Positions 55,293 to 63,504 of a DNA stretch of 64,000 bases are shown one piece after another (position 1 is the first letter of the stretch; every line of letters starts with the position of its first letter). The DNA is taken from contig NZ_JACHMI010000001.1 of the NCBI RefSeq assembly GCF_014207985.1, forward strand, positions 10,523,001 through 10,587,000. The letters run 5' to 3'. The notes beneath the pieces were generated by a model. It saw only the letters and a program-made list of their open reading frames with translations, did no database searches and was not told where the DNA came from. Source of the stretch: Nonomuraea rubra. GTDB taxonomy: Bacteria; Actinomycetota; Actinomycetes; Streptosporangiales; Streptosporangiaceae. A program made the translations under genes and the position numbers.

Positions 55293-56894
55293 GTGCGTGA
55301 GCACGCGGGCGTTTCACGAGAGGAGCTGAAGCACAGCGCGGCCGTCACGGTTGCCGTGCTGCTGGCTGTCGGCCTGTTCGCGGCGTGGAACGTCCTGATT
55401 CCAGGCGTGGACGCGTGGGAGAACATCGTGGCCGCGGTCATCGGCTCGCTCCGGCTGACCGGGCCGGTGGCGGCGGCCTTCGCCGCCTGGGTGGCGCTGC
55501 GCAAGCGCCGGGCGCTGCGCGGGCGCTCGCTCACGACGTGGCGGGCGCTCAAGGCGCCGCTGGCGATCGTGATGGTGGTGGTGGGCTCGTTCGGGGCCAC
55601 GGTGCTGGTGCTGGCCGTCAAGACGGTGCTCACCGACCAGGCGGGACGGCTGAGCCTGACCGGGCTGGCGATGGGCATGGCGGGGCTGGCGCTGTACTCG
55701 GTGATCGGGTGGGTGGCCGGCTGGGTGGTGCCCCGGCCGTTCACCCCGCCGCTGGCCGGGCTGGCCTGCTACGGGCTGTTCTCGTGGCTGGCGGACGACC
55801 GCGGTTGGGCCGACAAGCTGGCGCCGGGGACCGGGGAGCCGTACGACCTGTTCCAGGGGCTGAACGGGGCGCCGTTCTTCGACCAGACGATCTGGCTGCT
55901 GGGCATCACGGCGGCGCTCCTGCTCGGCTGGGCGGCGCTGGTCACCAGGCAGGCCCTGGTGCTGGCGTGCGCGCTGCTGTCGGTGCTGGCCGCGGCGATG
56001 GGCGTGTCGCGGGTGCTGGCCCAGCCGAAGCCGGCCGCGGCCGTGGACATCGCCTACGCCTGCCAGGAGTGGCCGATCACGGTGTGCGTGCATCCGGGGA
56101 TGCGGGCGGGGCTGACCGAGCTGGGCGCGGCGTTCACGCAGATCGCCTCGCGGCTCGCCGGGACGCCCGCCGCGTTCACGCGGGTGGAGCAGCGCCCGCT
56201 GGACGACCCGCTGAAGCCGTCGAACGGGCTGGCGCCGGTGCACGTGCCCGACCTGTCCGCGGGGTTCGCGGAGGAGGCGGCGCACGAGTACATCGAGGCG
56301 CTGGCCCCCAGGTGCCAGAGCGCGGTCACGGAGGGTTACCGGCAGATCGTGGTGGCCTGGCTGCGCGGCGAGCCGCTGCCCGGCACCCCGCTGCCCGAGC
56401 ACCACTACGCGACGACGTCGTTCTCCTCGTGGAGCGAGCACCAGCGCAGGGAGTGGCTGCGCATGTTCTACAGCGACTTCCAGGGATGCCGCCTGTCGAG
56501 TACGCACTTCGGCGGCGGCCCCTCGCAGGCGCAGGTGGCACCGCAGGTACGGCCCACTCCCGAGTCGAGCCACGTCTACCCCGTGTACCCGGGGCCGGGC
56601 GGCACCACGCCGACCGGCACCGCGACCGGCACGCCGGGGGCGGGCTCCACGCCGGCGCAGCGCCAGGAAGCCCCCGCCGACCGGTGGACTCCCGACACGT
56701 CCGGGGTGAGCTGGCCGGTGTTCGACCCCGGACCACAGGAAACCACCCCGTCGCAGGACCCTGACGTGGCCGGGGCGCCGGGCGCCGCCGAGGCGTCAGA
56801 GCAGCTCCCCGCCTCGCACGAGCACCCGGGGCGCGGTCCGCAAGGAAACGGCCACGGCTGGGGAGCGAAGATGTCACCAAAGGGCTGGCACTGA
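55293..56894 (+). CDS. Multi-TM membrane protein with Pro/Thr-rich tail
   Basis: A protein of 533 residues. About seven TM helices lie between residues 15 and 245, followed by an extracytoplasmic domain with CQEWPITVCVHPGMRAGLTE, and a disordered tail rich in P, T, G and Q (from about 425). The Cys..VCVHP pattern recalls the DUF7224 domain that follows membrane helices in some actinobacterial ABC-associated proteins; this is a tentative match. GTG 55293 follows GGGGAAAAG. Confidence 0.72.
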   Translation: MREHAGVSREELKHSAAVTVAVLLAVGLFAAWNVLIPGVDAWENIVAAVIGSLRLTGPVAAAFAAWVALRKRRALRGRSLTTWRALKAPLAIVMVVVGSFGATVLVLAVKTVLTDQAGRLSLTGLAMGMAGLALYSVIGWVAGWVVPRPFTPPLAGLACYGLFSWLADDRGWADKLAPGTGEPYDLFQGLNGAPFFDQTIWLLGITAALLLGWAALVTRQALVLACALLSVLAAAMGVSRVLAQPKPAAAVDIAYACQEWPITVCVHPGMRAGLTELGAAFTQIASRLAGTPAAFTRVEQRPLDDPLKPSNGLAPVHVPDLSAGFAEEAAHEYIEALAPRCQSAVTEGYRQIVVAWLRGEPLPGTPLPEHHYATTSFSSWSEHQRREWLRMFYSDFQGCRLSSTHFGGGPSQAQVAPQVRPTPESSHVYPVYPGPGGTTPTGTATGTPGAGSTPAQRQEAPADRWTPDTSGVSWPVFDPGPQETTPSQDPDVAGAPGAAEASEQLPASHEHPGRGPQGNGHGWGAKMSPKGWH

Positions 56895-56922
56895 TGATCG
56901 CCTGACGGGTAGTCATGCTCGC

Positions 56923-57594
56923 ATGACGACTTCCCAAACGGCGTCGCCCGAGGTGACCCCCGGGCGACGCCGCCGGTGGCGATATCTGGCCGGCCTGCTG
57001 GTGCTGGCGGTCCTGCTCGTCGTGGGCGGCCGGCTGGCCTGGTCCTGGCTCAACCCGCTGGGCGAGCAGAGCATCGACCGCAGCCAGCCGGTGCTGCTGC
57101 AGTCCATCAAGGACCTGAGCCGGTTCGAGGCCGCGACGGGCACCTTCCAGGTGGTCGTGGACCTGGAGAAGGACGCCAACTTCCTGCCCGACGCGATCAA
57201 GGGCACCCGCACGCTGTTCGTGGGGGCGGGCGGGGTGGACGCCTACGTGGACTTCTCCGGCCTGGCGTCGAACGGCGTGACGGTCTCGGAGGACCGCACC
57301 CGGGCGACCGTACGCGTGCCGCGCGCCCAGTTGGAGAAGCCCAACCTCGACAACAGCCGCTCGTACGTCTTCGCCCAGCAGCGCGGCCTGTTCGACCGGG
57401 TGAGCGACTTCCTGTCGGGCTCCCCCACCGACCAGCGGGAGCTCTACCTCCTGGCCGAGAAGAAGATCACCGAGGCGGCCGTGGCCAGCGACCTGCGGGC
57501 CAGGGCCGACGCCAACACCAGGGCCATGCTGTCCGGCATGCTCAAATCGCTCGGCTTCTCAAAGGTCGAGGTCAAGTTCACCGACGAGCCCTAA
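56923..57594 (+). CDS. DUF4230 membrane-anchored protein
   Basis: A protein of 223 residues: a basic N-terminus (RRRRWRY), one TM helix (21-40), and a DUF4230 domain with QSIKDLSRFEAATGTFQVVV. The domain lies outside the membrane. Role unknown. ATG 56923 is 29 bases after the previous stop; the two may be cotranscribed. Confidence 0.88.
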   Translation: MTTSQTASPEVTPGRRRRWRYLAGLLVLAVLLVVGGRLAWSWLNPLGEQSIDRSQPVLLQSIKDLSRFEAATGTFQVVVDLEKDANFLPDAIKGTRTLFVGAGGVDAYVDFSGLASNGVTVSEDRTRATVRVPRAQLEKPNLDNSRSYVFAQQRGLFDRVSDFLSGSPTDQRELYLLAEKKITEAAVASDLRARADANTRAMLSGMLKSLGFSKVEVKFTDEP

Positions 57595-57609
57595 GCACCC
57601 TCACCTGCG

Positions 57610-57704
57610 CCTTAGGTCTCCTGTGCACCCGCCTAAGTACCTCCCTATCTGCGCCTTTGCCGAGAGATAAGGCATCCGCCCGATGTGCCGGAGGGGGCCT
57701 TAGG
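57610..57704. other. CCTTAGG-like motifs in promoter region
   Basis: CCTTAGG occurs at 57610-57616 and 57698-57704, with CCTAAG at 57632-57637, in the 154-bp gap before the small-protein gene. The palindromic motif may be a binding site for an unidentified regulator. Weak evidence. Confidence 0.3.
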
Positions 57705-57748
57705 ACGAACCTTGAGAGTGCAGGGAACGAGACAAGGGAGCAGTCGGA

Positions 57749-57901
57749 ATGAACGCCGAACTCGAATACTCCGTGATGCAGCACCACGCGGCCGAGCTGC
57801 GCCAGGCCGCCGCCGAGCAGCGGCGCGTACGCGAGGCGAGCAGGACCCGGCCGGCCGAGCGCCGTCACCGCTCGGTCTTCGCCCGGTTCCTCGTCTCATG
57901 A
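57749..57901 (+). CDS. 50-residue small basic protein
   Basis: ATG 57749 has AAGGGAG nine bases upstream and opens MNAELEYSVMQHHAAELR, with a helical middle and a basic C-terminus (RRHRSVFARFLVS). It ends at TGA 57901. Similar short proteins with an N-terminal amphipathic helix occur in many actinomycetes (from memory), usually annotated hypothetical. It is followed by three hairpins. Function unknown; the start, ribosome site and helical pattern support a real gene. Confidence 0.75.
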   Translation: MNAELEYSVMQHHAAELRQAAAEQRRVREASRTRPAERRHRSVFARFLVS

Positions 57902-57914
57902 CCGCCCACAAGCA

Positions 57915-57944
57915 GCCCGGCCGCAACCTCCCTCGCGGCCGGGC
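57915..57944 (+). terminator. Strong hairpin 14 bases after the small gene
   Basis: GCCCGGCCGC and GCGGCCGGGC form a perfect 10-bp stem with a ten-base loop (AACCTCCCTC). It is the first of three hairpins and is likely the terminator of the 50-residue gene. Confidence 0.8.
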
Positions 57945-57975
57945 TGAATCGCCCCCTTAGCGGGGCGACGGCGCC

Positions 57976-58001
57976 CCGGCTCGCATTCCTGGTCGAGCCG
58001 G
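57976..58001 (+). other. Hairpin with loop CATTCCTGGT
   Basis: CCGGCTCG and CGAGCCGG form a perfect 8-bp stem. The twelve-base stretch CATTCCTGGTCG at its loop is repeated in the next hairpin. Confidence 0.7.
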
Positions 58002-58018
58002 TGGCAGGACGCCACGGA

Positions 58019-58048
58019 GCCCCGGTCCATTCCTGGTCGGACCGGGGC
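58019..58048 (+). terminator. Third hairpin, loop ATTCCTGGTC
   Basis: GCCCCGGTCC and GGACCGGGGC form a perfect 10-bp stem with a ten-base loop and a following CTTCGCG. It shares CATTCCTGGTCG with the second hairpin, so the two arose by duplication or bind the same partner. Confidence 0.7.
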
Positions 58049-58081
58049 TTCGCGCTGTCCGCCCGCCGACCGTGAGGCAGG

Positions 58082-58570
58082 ATGAGCGCCATGATAGAGA
58101 TCGGCTTCCTGGCCGAACCGGACCGCGCCCGCTGGGAGTCGCTGGCCCGCGGCAAGGACGCCTACTTCGAGGTCGAACGCGGCGACGACGACTACGAACG
58201 GACCTGGCGGCGCCTGCTCGACGACGACCGGATCCGCGGGATCGCCGCCCGGCTGGACGGCGAGCTGGTCGGCATCGCGCACTACCTGTTCCACGCCAGC
58301 GTCTGGTACGCCGGGAGGTGCTATCTGGCGGACCTGTTCGTGGACGCGGAAGTCCGGCGGCGCGGCATCGCGACGACCATGATCGAGTGGGTGGCCCGGG
58401 ACGCCAAGGAGCACGGCTTCCCGAGCCTCTACTGGAACACGCTGGAGGACGCCCCGGCCCGCGCGCTCTACGACAAGGTGGGCAGGCACCACCGGGGGCT
58501 CATCCACTACGCCTACCGGCGTGACGCGCCCCGGGCCGTCCTGGACCGGCCAGAGCCCGGATCGCGGTGA
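58082..58570 (+). CDS. GNAT-family acetyltransferase
   Basis: A protein of 162 residues (153-159 if ATG 58091 is used). The acetyl-CoA loop is RRRGIATTMIEWVARDA, and the C-terminal part has YWNTLEDAPARALYDKVG. Substrate unknown. ATG 58082 and 58091 are both plausible. It is transcribed separately from the hairpins. Confidence 0.9.
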   Translation: MSAMIEIGFLAEPDRARWESLARGKDAYFEVERGDDDYERTWRRLLDDDRIRGIAARLDGELVGIAHYLFHASVWYAGRCYLADLFVDAEVRRRGIATTMIEWVARDAKEHGFPSLYWNTLEDAPARALYDKVGRHHRGLIHYAYRRDAPRAVLDRPEPGSR

Positions 58571-58674
58571 AGCCGGTCGGCGGGCTCTCCGGCTCCCGCG
58601 GCGGGCAGCACGAAAGCGCGGCTGGGGAGCCGCGCCCGTTGTGCGCACGCGGGCCGAAGGCCGATGATGCCGGT

Positions 58675-59037
58675 ATGCGCAAGCGGGTGCTGGTGTGGGG
58701 CGGGGCCGCGGTCGCGGTGGTGGCCGCGGCGGCCCTGATCGTCTACTTCGTACGGGTCGGCCTCGACGACGCCGACAAGCTGGCCAGCGTGATCGCGCTC
58801 TTCGTCACGGCGGCCGGACTGGGGGTCGCGATCCACGGCCTCCGCGGCCGGGAGCACGCCGAACCCCAGCCTGGCGGCGTGACGGCGTCCGGGGCGGGGT
58901 CGGTCGCCGTCGGGGGCGACAATTCGGGCATCATCTCCACGGGCGACGGCACGACGAACATCCACATGAGCGCCGAGGCCTCCGGCCAGGGACGCGTCTA
59001 CCAGGCCGGCGGCGACCAGACGATCGACGAGCGATGA
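58675..59037 (+). CDS. Small two-TM protein with GDNSGIISTGDG motif
   Basis: A protein of 120 residues: two TM helices (about 6-26 and 34-55), a linker, then ASGAGSVAVGGDNSGIISTG-type sequence ending GRVYQAGGDQTI. The 'Ser-Gly..GGDnSG..tGd' pattern recurs in actinomycete proteins in and near conflict or NLR-like genes, but I know no function. ATG 58675 is chosen over the far upstream frame. It follows the GNAT gene and ends ten bases before the convergent TetR gene. Confidence 0.72.
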   Translation: MRKRVLVWGGAAVAVVAAAALIVYFVRVGLDDADKLASVIALFVTAAGLGVAIHGLRGREHAEPQPGGVTASGAGSVAVGGDNSGIISTGDGTTNIHMSAEASGQGRVYQAGGDQTIDER

Positions 59038-59047
59038 CCGCGCGGCC

Positions 59048-59695
59048 TCACCGCCGGGCTTCGAGCGCGTCCAGGATCAGGTCCAGGCCGTAGCCGAACT
59101 CGCTCGTGTAGTCGTAGCCCGGCCGCATGGCGTGGTCCACGATCATCTCGGTGAGGTACGGCATCTCGTCCGCCGGCAGCCCCTCCAGGATGTTGCCCGC
59201 CACGTCCTCCATGTCGTTCGGCGTCATCACCGGCAGGTTCGCCTCCTGCAGCACGAACCCGCCGACGTAGCTGTCGATGAGCGAGACGGCGTGCGCGGCC
59301 ATCGGCAGCGTGAACCCGGCCCTGCGCAGGACCCCGAGCACGGCGTCGTGGTGCCGCAGCGTCGCGGGCCCCGGGTTGCGGCGGGAGTCGATGAGCCCGA
59401 GTGCCCAGCTGTGCCGCGACAGCACCTCCCGCGCGGAGAAGGCACGCACCCGGATCGCCTCGCGCCAGTCGTCGTACCCGGCGCCGGGCAGCTTGATCGC
59501 CGCGAAGACCATGTCGACCACGCCGTCGAGGATCGCGTCCTTGTTCGGCACGTGGTGGTAGAGCGACATCGCCTCCACGCCCAGCTCCTGTGCCACCTTG
59601 CGCATCGTGATCGCCTCGACCCCGCCGCGATCCGCGACCCGGATCGCCGCTTCGAGCACGAGGCCTCTGCTGAGCGGGTGTGAGGGTGGTGACAC
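59048..59695 (-). CDS. TetR-family regulator (TetR_C, tetracycline repressor-like)
   Basis: A protein of 215 residues. The N-terminal helix-turn-helix has ITMRKVAQELGVEAMSLYHH (about 29-48), and the long C-terminal domain has HAMRPGYDYTSEFGYGLDLI. GTG 59695 is the start. It is divergent from the nitroreductase gene, with three operator-like palindromes between them. Confidence 0.92.
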   Translation of the reverse strand: MSPPSHPLSRGLVLEAAIRVADRGGVEAITMRKVAQELGVEAMSLYHHVPNKDAILDGVVDMVFAAIKLPGAGYDDWREAIRVRAFSAREVLSRHSWALGLIDSRRNPGPATLRHHDAVLGVLRRAGFTLPMAAHAVSLIDSYVGGFVLQEANLPVMTPNDMEDVAGNILEGLPADEMPYLTEMIVDHAMRPGYDYTSEFGYGLDLILDALEARR

Positions 59696-59727
59696 GACGA
59701 ACTCCGGCGATTTGGACTGTTGACAAC

Positions 59728-59778
59728 CTTACAAGCGTAAGACAGCCTTACGCATGTAGCCCACCTTACATGTGTAAG
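59728..59778. promoter_or_regulatory. Three TetR operator copies
   Basis: Site A CTTACAAGCGTAAG (59728-59741), site B CTTACGCATGTAGC (59747-59760, degenerate right arm) and site C CTTACATGTGTAAG (59765-59778, perfect palindrome) are spaced 19 and 18 bases apart between the divergent TetR and nitroreductase genes. The near two-turn spacing suggests cooperative binding on one face of the helix. Confidence 0.8.
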
Positions 59779-59786
59779 AGGAGGAG

Positions 59787-60167
59787 ATGGCGATGCCGAT
59801 GCCGTTGTGGTGGGGGCACGTGAACAAGCGGGTGTTCAACCCCCTCACGCTCGCCCGCGGGAAGTCGCCGGTGCTGGTCCACGTCGGGCGCGTCTCCGGC
59901 GCGACGTACAACACCCCCCTCGACGCACATCCCGTCGAGGGGGGTTATCTGTTCGTCCTGGTGTACGGGTCGCGCTCGGACTGGGTGCGCAACATCCTGG
60001 CGTCCGGCACGGCGCGGCTCCTGGTCGACGGCAAGGAGGTGGAGCTCACCGCGCCGCGCGTGGTCGGGCGGCAGGAGGCGTTCCAGGCTCTCGCCGACGA
60101 CGTGACCCGGCCGCCGAAGGTGCTCCGCATCACCGAGTTCCTGCGGATGGACCTGGCGGCCAGCTGA
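59787..60167 (+). CDS. Deazaflavin (F420)-dependent nitroreductase-family protein
   Basis: A protein of 126 residues. LVHVGRVSGATYNTPLDAHP and SDWVRNILASGTARLLVDG are typical of DUF385/Ddn-like F420-dependent reductases. AGGAGG is just upstream. It is probably induced by the same ligand that releases the TetR. Substrate unknown; reduction of quinones or nitro compounds is typical of the family. Confidence 0.88.
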   Translation: MAMPMPLWWGHVNKRVFNPLTLARGKSPVLVHVGRVSGATYNTPLDAHPVEGGYLFVLVYGSRSDWVRNILASGTARLLVDGKEVELTAPRVVGRQEAFQALADDVTRPPKVLRITEFLRMDLAAS

Positions 60168-60173
60168 CGACCG

Positions 60174-61361
60174 TCAGGCCCTGGGGACGGTGATGAGGAG
60201 GGCGTCGCCCTGGCCGCCGCCTCCGCAGAGGCCCGCCGCGCCGAGCCCGCCGCCCCGCCGCTTCAGCTCGTACGCCAGCGTCAGCACGATCCTGGCCCCC
60301 GAAGCCCCGATGGGGTGCCCCAGGGCGATACCGCCGCCGTTGACGTTGACCTTGTCCAGCGGCACGCCCAGCTCCTTGGCCGACTGCAGCACCACGCTGG
60401 CGAACGCCTCGTTGATCTCCACCAGGTCCAGGTCGGCCGCCGTCACGCCCTGCTTGGACATGGCGTGCTTGATGGCGTTGGCCGGCTGCGACTGCAGGGA
60501 CGCGTCGGGGCCGGCGACGTTGCCGTGACGGCCGATCTCCGCCAGCCAGGGCAGGCCGAGCTCCTCGGCCTTCGCCTTGGACATGACGACCACCGCGCAG
60601 GCGCCGTCGGAGATCTGGGAGGCCGAGCCGGCCGTGATGGTGCCGTCGGCGGCGAAGGCGGGGCGCAGCTTGGCGAGGGTCTCCGCGGTGGTGTCGCCGC
60701 GTACGCCCTCGTCCTCCTTGACGACCAGCGGCTCGCCGCGGCGCTGCGGGATCTCGACGGGGACGATCTCGTCCTCGAAGACGCCGTTCTTGATGGCGGC
60801 GGCGGCGAGCTGATGGGAGCGGGCCGACACGGAATCCTGCTCCGCGCGGCCGATGCCGAGCCGGGTGTTGTGGCGCTCGGTCGACTCGCCCATCGCGCAC
60901 TGGTCGAAGGCGCAGAACAGGCCGTCGTGCGCCATCGAGTCGACGACCTGCGAGCCGCCGTACTTGACGCCCTTGCGCAGGCCGGGCAGCAGGTGCGGGG
61001 CGTTGGTCATGGACTCCATGCCGCCGGCCACCACGATCTCGAACTCGCCGGCCCTGATGAGCTGGTCGGCCAGGGCGATGGCGTCGAGGCCCGACAGGCA
61101 GACCTTGTTGATGGTGATCGAGGGGACGGTCATGGGGATGCCGGCCTTTACGGCGGCCTGGCGGGAGGGGATCTGCCCGGCGCCGGCCTGGAGGACCTGG
61201 CCCATGATGACGTACTCGACGGCTTCGGGCGCGACGCCGGCCCGCTGGAGGGCGGCCTTGATCGCGATGCCGCCCAGCTCGACGGCCTGGAGGCCGGACA
61301 GTGAGCCGAGGAGCTTTCCGATGGGGGTGCGAGCTCCGGCGACGATGACGGAACTGGACAT
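60174..61361 (-). CDS. Acetyl-CoA C-acetyltransferase (thiolase)
   Basis: A protein of 395 residues. The catalytic cysteine Cys88 is in [11 protein letters not shown], His in [11 protein letters not shown], and a second Cys in [11 protein letters not shown]. It condenses two acetyl-CoA or does the reverse. ATG 61361 has AGGAGG eight bases upstream; the upstream open frame is not used. It is divergent from mce. Confidence 0.96.
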   Translation of the reverse strand: MSSSVIVAGARTPIGKLLGSLSGLQAVELGGIAIKAALQRAGVAPEAVEYVIMGQVLQAGAGQIPSRQAAVKAGIPMTVPSITINKVCLSGLDAIALADQLIRAGEFEIVVAGGMESMTNAPHLLPGLRKGVKYGGSQVVDSMAHDGLFCAFDQCAMGESTERHNTRLGIGRAEQDSVSARSHQLAAAAIKNGVFEDEIVPVEIPQRRGEPLVVKEDEGVRGDTTAETLAKLRPAFAADGTITAGSASQISDGACAVVVMSKAKAEELGLPWLAEIGRHGNVAGPDASLQSQPANAIKHAMSKQGVTAADLDLVEINEAFASVVLQSAKELGVPLDKVNVNGGGIALGHPIGASGARIVLTLAYELKRRGGGLGAAGLCGGGGQGDALLITVPRA

Positions 61362-61447
61362 GACAACGGCCTCCTGTGCTCGCGCGTCCGGTCTTTTGAC
61401 ACGATACCCACGAGTACGCAGTCGCTCGCCATGGAGGTAGGCCACAC

Positions 61448-61870
61448 ATGTTCATGCGGATCGACCACATCGGGATCGCCTGCCGTGACCTGGAGGAGAA
61501 GATCGAGCTCTTCTCCCGCACGTTCGAGCTCACGGTCGTGGCCAGGGAGGTCAACGAGGAGCAGGGCGTCAAGGAGGCGATGCTGCACATCGCCGACGGC
61601 GAAGGTGGGGGCTCCTACATTCAGCTCCTGGAGCCTCTCTCCGACGACTCTCCTGTGGGAAAATTCCTGGCGAAGCGGGGCGAAGGCGTCCACCACGTGG
61701 CGTTCGGGGTTCCGGACGTCGAGGAGGCCATGGCCAGGATCGGCGAGAAGGGTGTGAGGCTGCTGGACGAGCGTCCCCGCCACGGGTCGATGGGCTCGCA
61801 GATCGCATTCCTGCACCCCAAGGATGTGGGCGGGATGCTGACAGAACTAGTCCAAGCGGCCAAGCAATAG
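61448..61870 (+). CDS. mce: Methylmalonyl-CoA epimerase
   Basis: A vicinal oxygen chelate-fold enzyme of 140 residues with [19 protein letters not shown], the metal ligands His7, Gln/Glu positions in LHIADGEG and [14 protein letters not shown]. It interconverts (R)- and (S)-methylmalonyl-CoA in propionate metabolism. GGAGGT lies about nine bases before ATG 61448. Confidence 0.95.
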   Translation: MFMRIDHIGIACRDLEEKIELFSRTFELTVVAREVNEEQGVKEAMLHIADGEGGGSYIQLLEPLSDDSPVGKFLAKRGEGVHHVAFGVPDVEEAMARIGEKGVRLLDERPRHGSMGSQIAFLHPKDVGGMLTELVQAAKQ

Positions 61871-62074
61871 CAAACCCCCGCAAAACGTAAAAAACGTTCA
61901 TATGTAACTAGTCACGCATAAAGATGGACGGGGCTTCGCAGGTGGCACCAGCGGAGTACGCTTGACCTTCCACCGGACATGGGGCCTGCCGAGAGGCACA
62001 GGCTCCTGGTACGGATGCCCCGAACCCCCCGTCCGGCCCGTGTAGCCGTCTCGACAACCCAGGATCGAGCCTCC

Positions 62075-63367
62075 ATGCAGTCCGACATCGACGCCCAGCT
62101 CAACAACTTCTTCGAGGACGCCCCCGCACGCGAGTTCGACGTGGTGCTCCGGGGTTACGACCGGCATCAGGTCCACGATCACCTCAAGCAGCTCGACGGG
62201 GAGCTACGCCAGGCCCGCGAGCAGGTTGCCAGCCTCCAGCGCGACCTGTCCGACTCCCAGCGCCAGCTACAGGAGCAGGAGCGCCCCACCTACTCCGGCC
62301 TGGGCGCCCGCATCGAGCAGCTGCTCCGGCTGGCCGAGGAGCAGGCGACCGAGCTCGTCCAGGCCGCCAGGTCCGAGGCCAACGAGATCAAGGCCGCGGC
62401 CAAGGTCGACGCCGCCGACATGCGCGCCGCCGCCGAGGCCGAGGCCGCCGAGAAGCGCGCCCAGGCCGCGCGCGAGAGCGACGAGATGCGGACGACCGCC
62501 GAGCGGGAGGCCGAGGACATCCGCTCGACCGCGCGCCGCGAGGCCGACGAGCTGACCAACACCACCGAGCGGGAGGCCGCCAAGCTGCGCGCCACCGCCG
62601 ACCACGAGGTGGCGGAGAAGCGGGCCGACGCCGAGCGGGAGATCGCCAAGCTGCGCACCACCACGGAGCGGGAGGTGGCGCAGCTGCGCGCCTCCACCAA
62701 GCGCGAGCGCGACGAGGTGCTGACCACCGCCAAGCGGCAGGCCGACGAGATGCGCGCGCAGGCGCAGCGGGTGCTGGAGGAGTCGGAGGCCAAGCGGGCG
62801 CAGGACGAGGCGGAGTTCGAGATCCAGCTCGCCTCCCGCCGCGAGGAGGCCGAGCGCCAGGAGGCCGAGCGCCACGCCACCGCCCAGGCCGCCACGCAGA
62901 AGCTGGTCGCCGAGGCCGAGCAGCGCGCCGCCACCGCCGAGTCGCGGGCCACGAAGGCCACGCAGCAGGCCGACCAGACCCGCCGCGAGGCGGACCTGCA
63001 CGCCAAGCAGCTCGTCGCGAACGCCCGCAAGAGCTCCGAGACCATCGTGGCCGAGGCCAAGACCAGCGCCGAGACCATCGTCACCGAGGCCAAGAACGAG
63101 GCCGAGCGCACCCGTACGGCGATGCAGCGCCAGGTCGACGAGCTCACCCGCCAGCGTGACAGCATCACCAGCCACCTGGCCCAGCTCCGCCAGCTCCTCG
63201 GCGGCGCCGCCCTGCCGGGCATGGAGCCGGAGCCCGCGGTCACCGCGGCCCCGCCGAAGCCCGCGCTCGCCGCACCCGCGCCCGAGCCGGTGGCTCCGCC
63301 CACGACCCCCGCGCCCAAGGTGGAGGTCAAGAAGGCCGACGACGACGCCGAGTGGTGGCAGGAGTAA
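62075..63367 (+). CDS. DivIVA/Scy-like hendecad coiled-coil protein
   Basis: A protein of 430 residues. The N-terminal DivIVA-like domain (EFDVVLRGYDRHQVHDHLKQ, about 18-37) is followed by a long coiled coil with 11-residue repeats such as TAEREAEDIRS, TARREADELTN, TTEREAAKLRA (about 160-265), and a Pro/Ala-rich C-terminus ending AEWWQE. It resembles Scy/FilP-type polarity proteins. ATG 62075 is chosen; the frame is open to 61979. Probably scaffolds growth or division sites. Confidence 0.88.
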   Translation: MQSDIDAQLNNFFEDAPAREFDVVLRGYDRHQVHDHLKQLDGELRQAREQVASLQRDLSDSQRQLQEQERPTYSGLGARIEQLLRLAEEQATELVQAARSEANEIKAAAKVDAADMRAAAEAEAAEKRAQAARESDEMRTTAEREAEDIRSTARREADELTNTTEREAAKLRATADHEVAEKRADAEREIAKLRTTTEREVAQLRASTKRERDEVLTTAKRQADEMRAQAQRVLEESEAKRAQDEAEFEIQLASRREEAERQEAERHATAQAATQKLVAEAEQRAATAESRATKATQQADQTRREADLHAKQLVANARKSSETIVAEAKTSAETIVTEAKNEAERTRTAMQRQVDELTRQRDSITSHLAQLRQLLGGAALPGMEPEPAVTAAPPKPALAAPAPEPVAPPTTPAPKVEVKKADDDAEWWQE

Positions 63368-63405
63368 CGCCGGCGATCACGACACGGGGCTGAACGACGG
63401 CTGGG

Positions 63406-63439
63406 GAGAGCCTGGCGGCCGAAGGGTCGCTAGGCTCTC
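63406..63439 (+). terminator. Terminator after the coiled-coil gene
   Basis: A stem of about 15 pairs (GAGAGCCTGGCG with CGCTAGGCTCTC and an inner GCC/GGT) closes a GAAG tetraloop. It is followed by TCTTTGCC. It lies 38 bases after the stop. Confidence 0.85.
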
Positions 63440-63504
63440 TCTTTGCCGTCGGGCGTGTACGAAGTGGTACGAGTCCGTCATGCTGTGTTGCCGATCCCCC
63501 TGGA

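Noticed and set aside
55180..55300. A 39-codon frame ending just after the start of the multi-TM gene.
   Set aside because: No ribosome site, an unremarkable sequence, and it overlaps the GTG start of the next gene; it may be only part of the leader.
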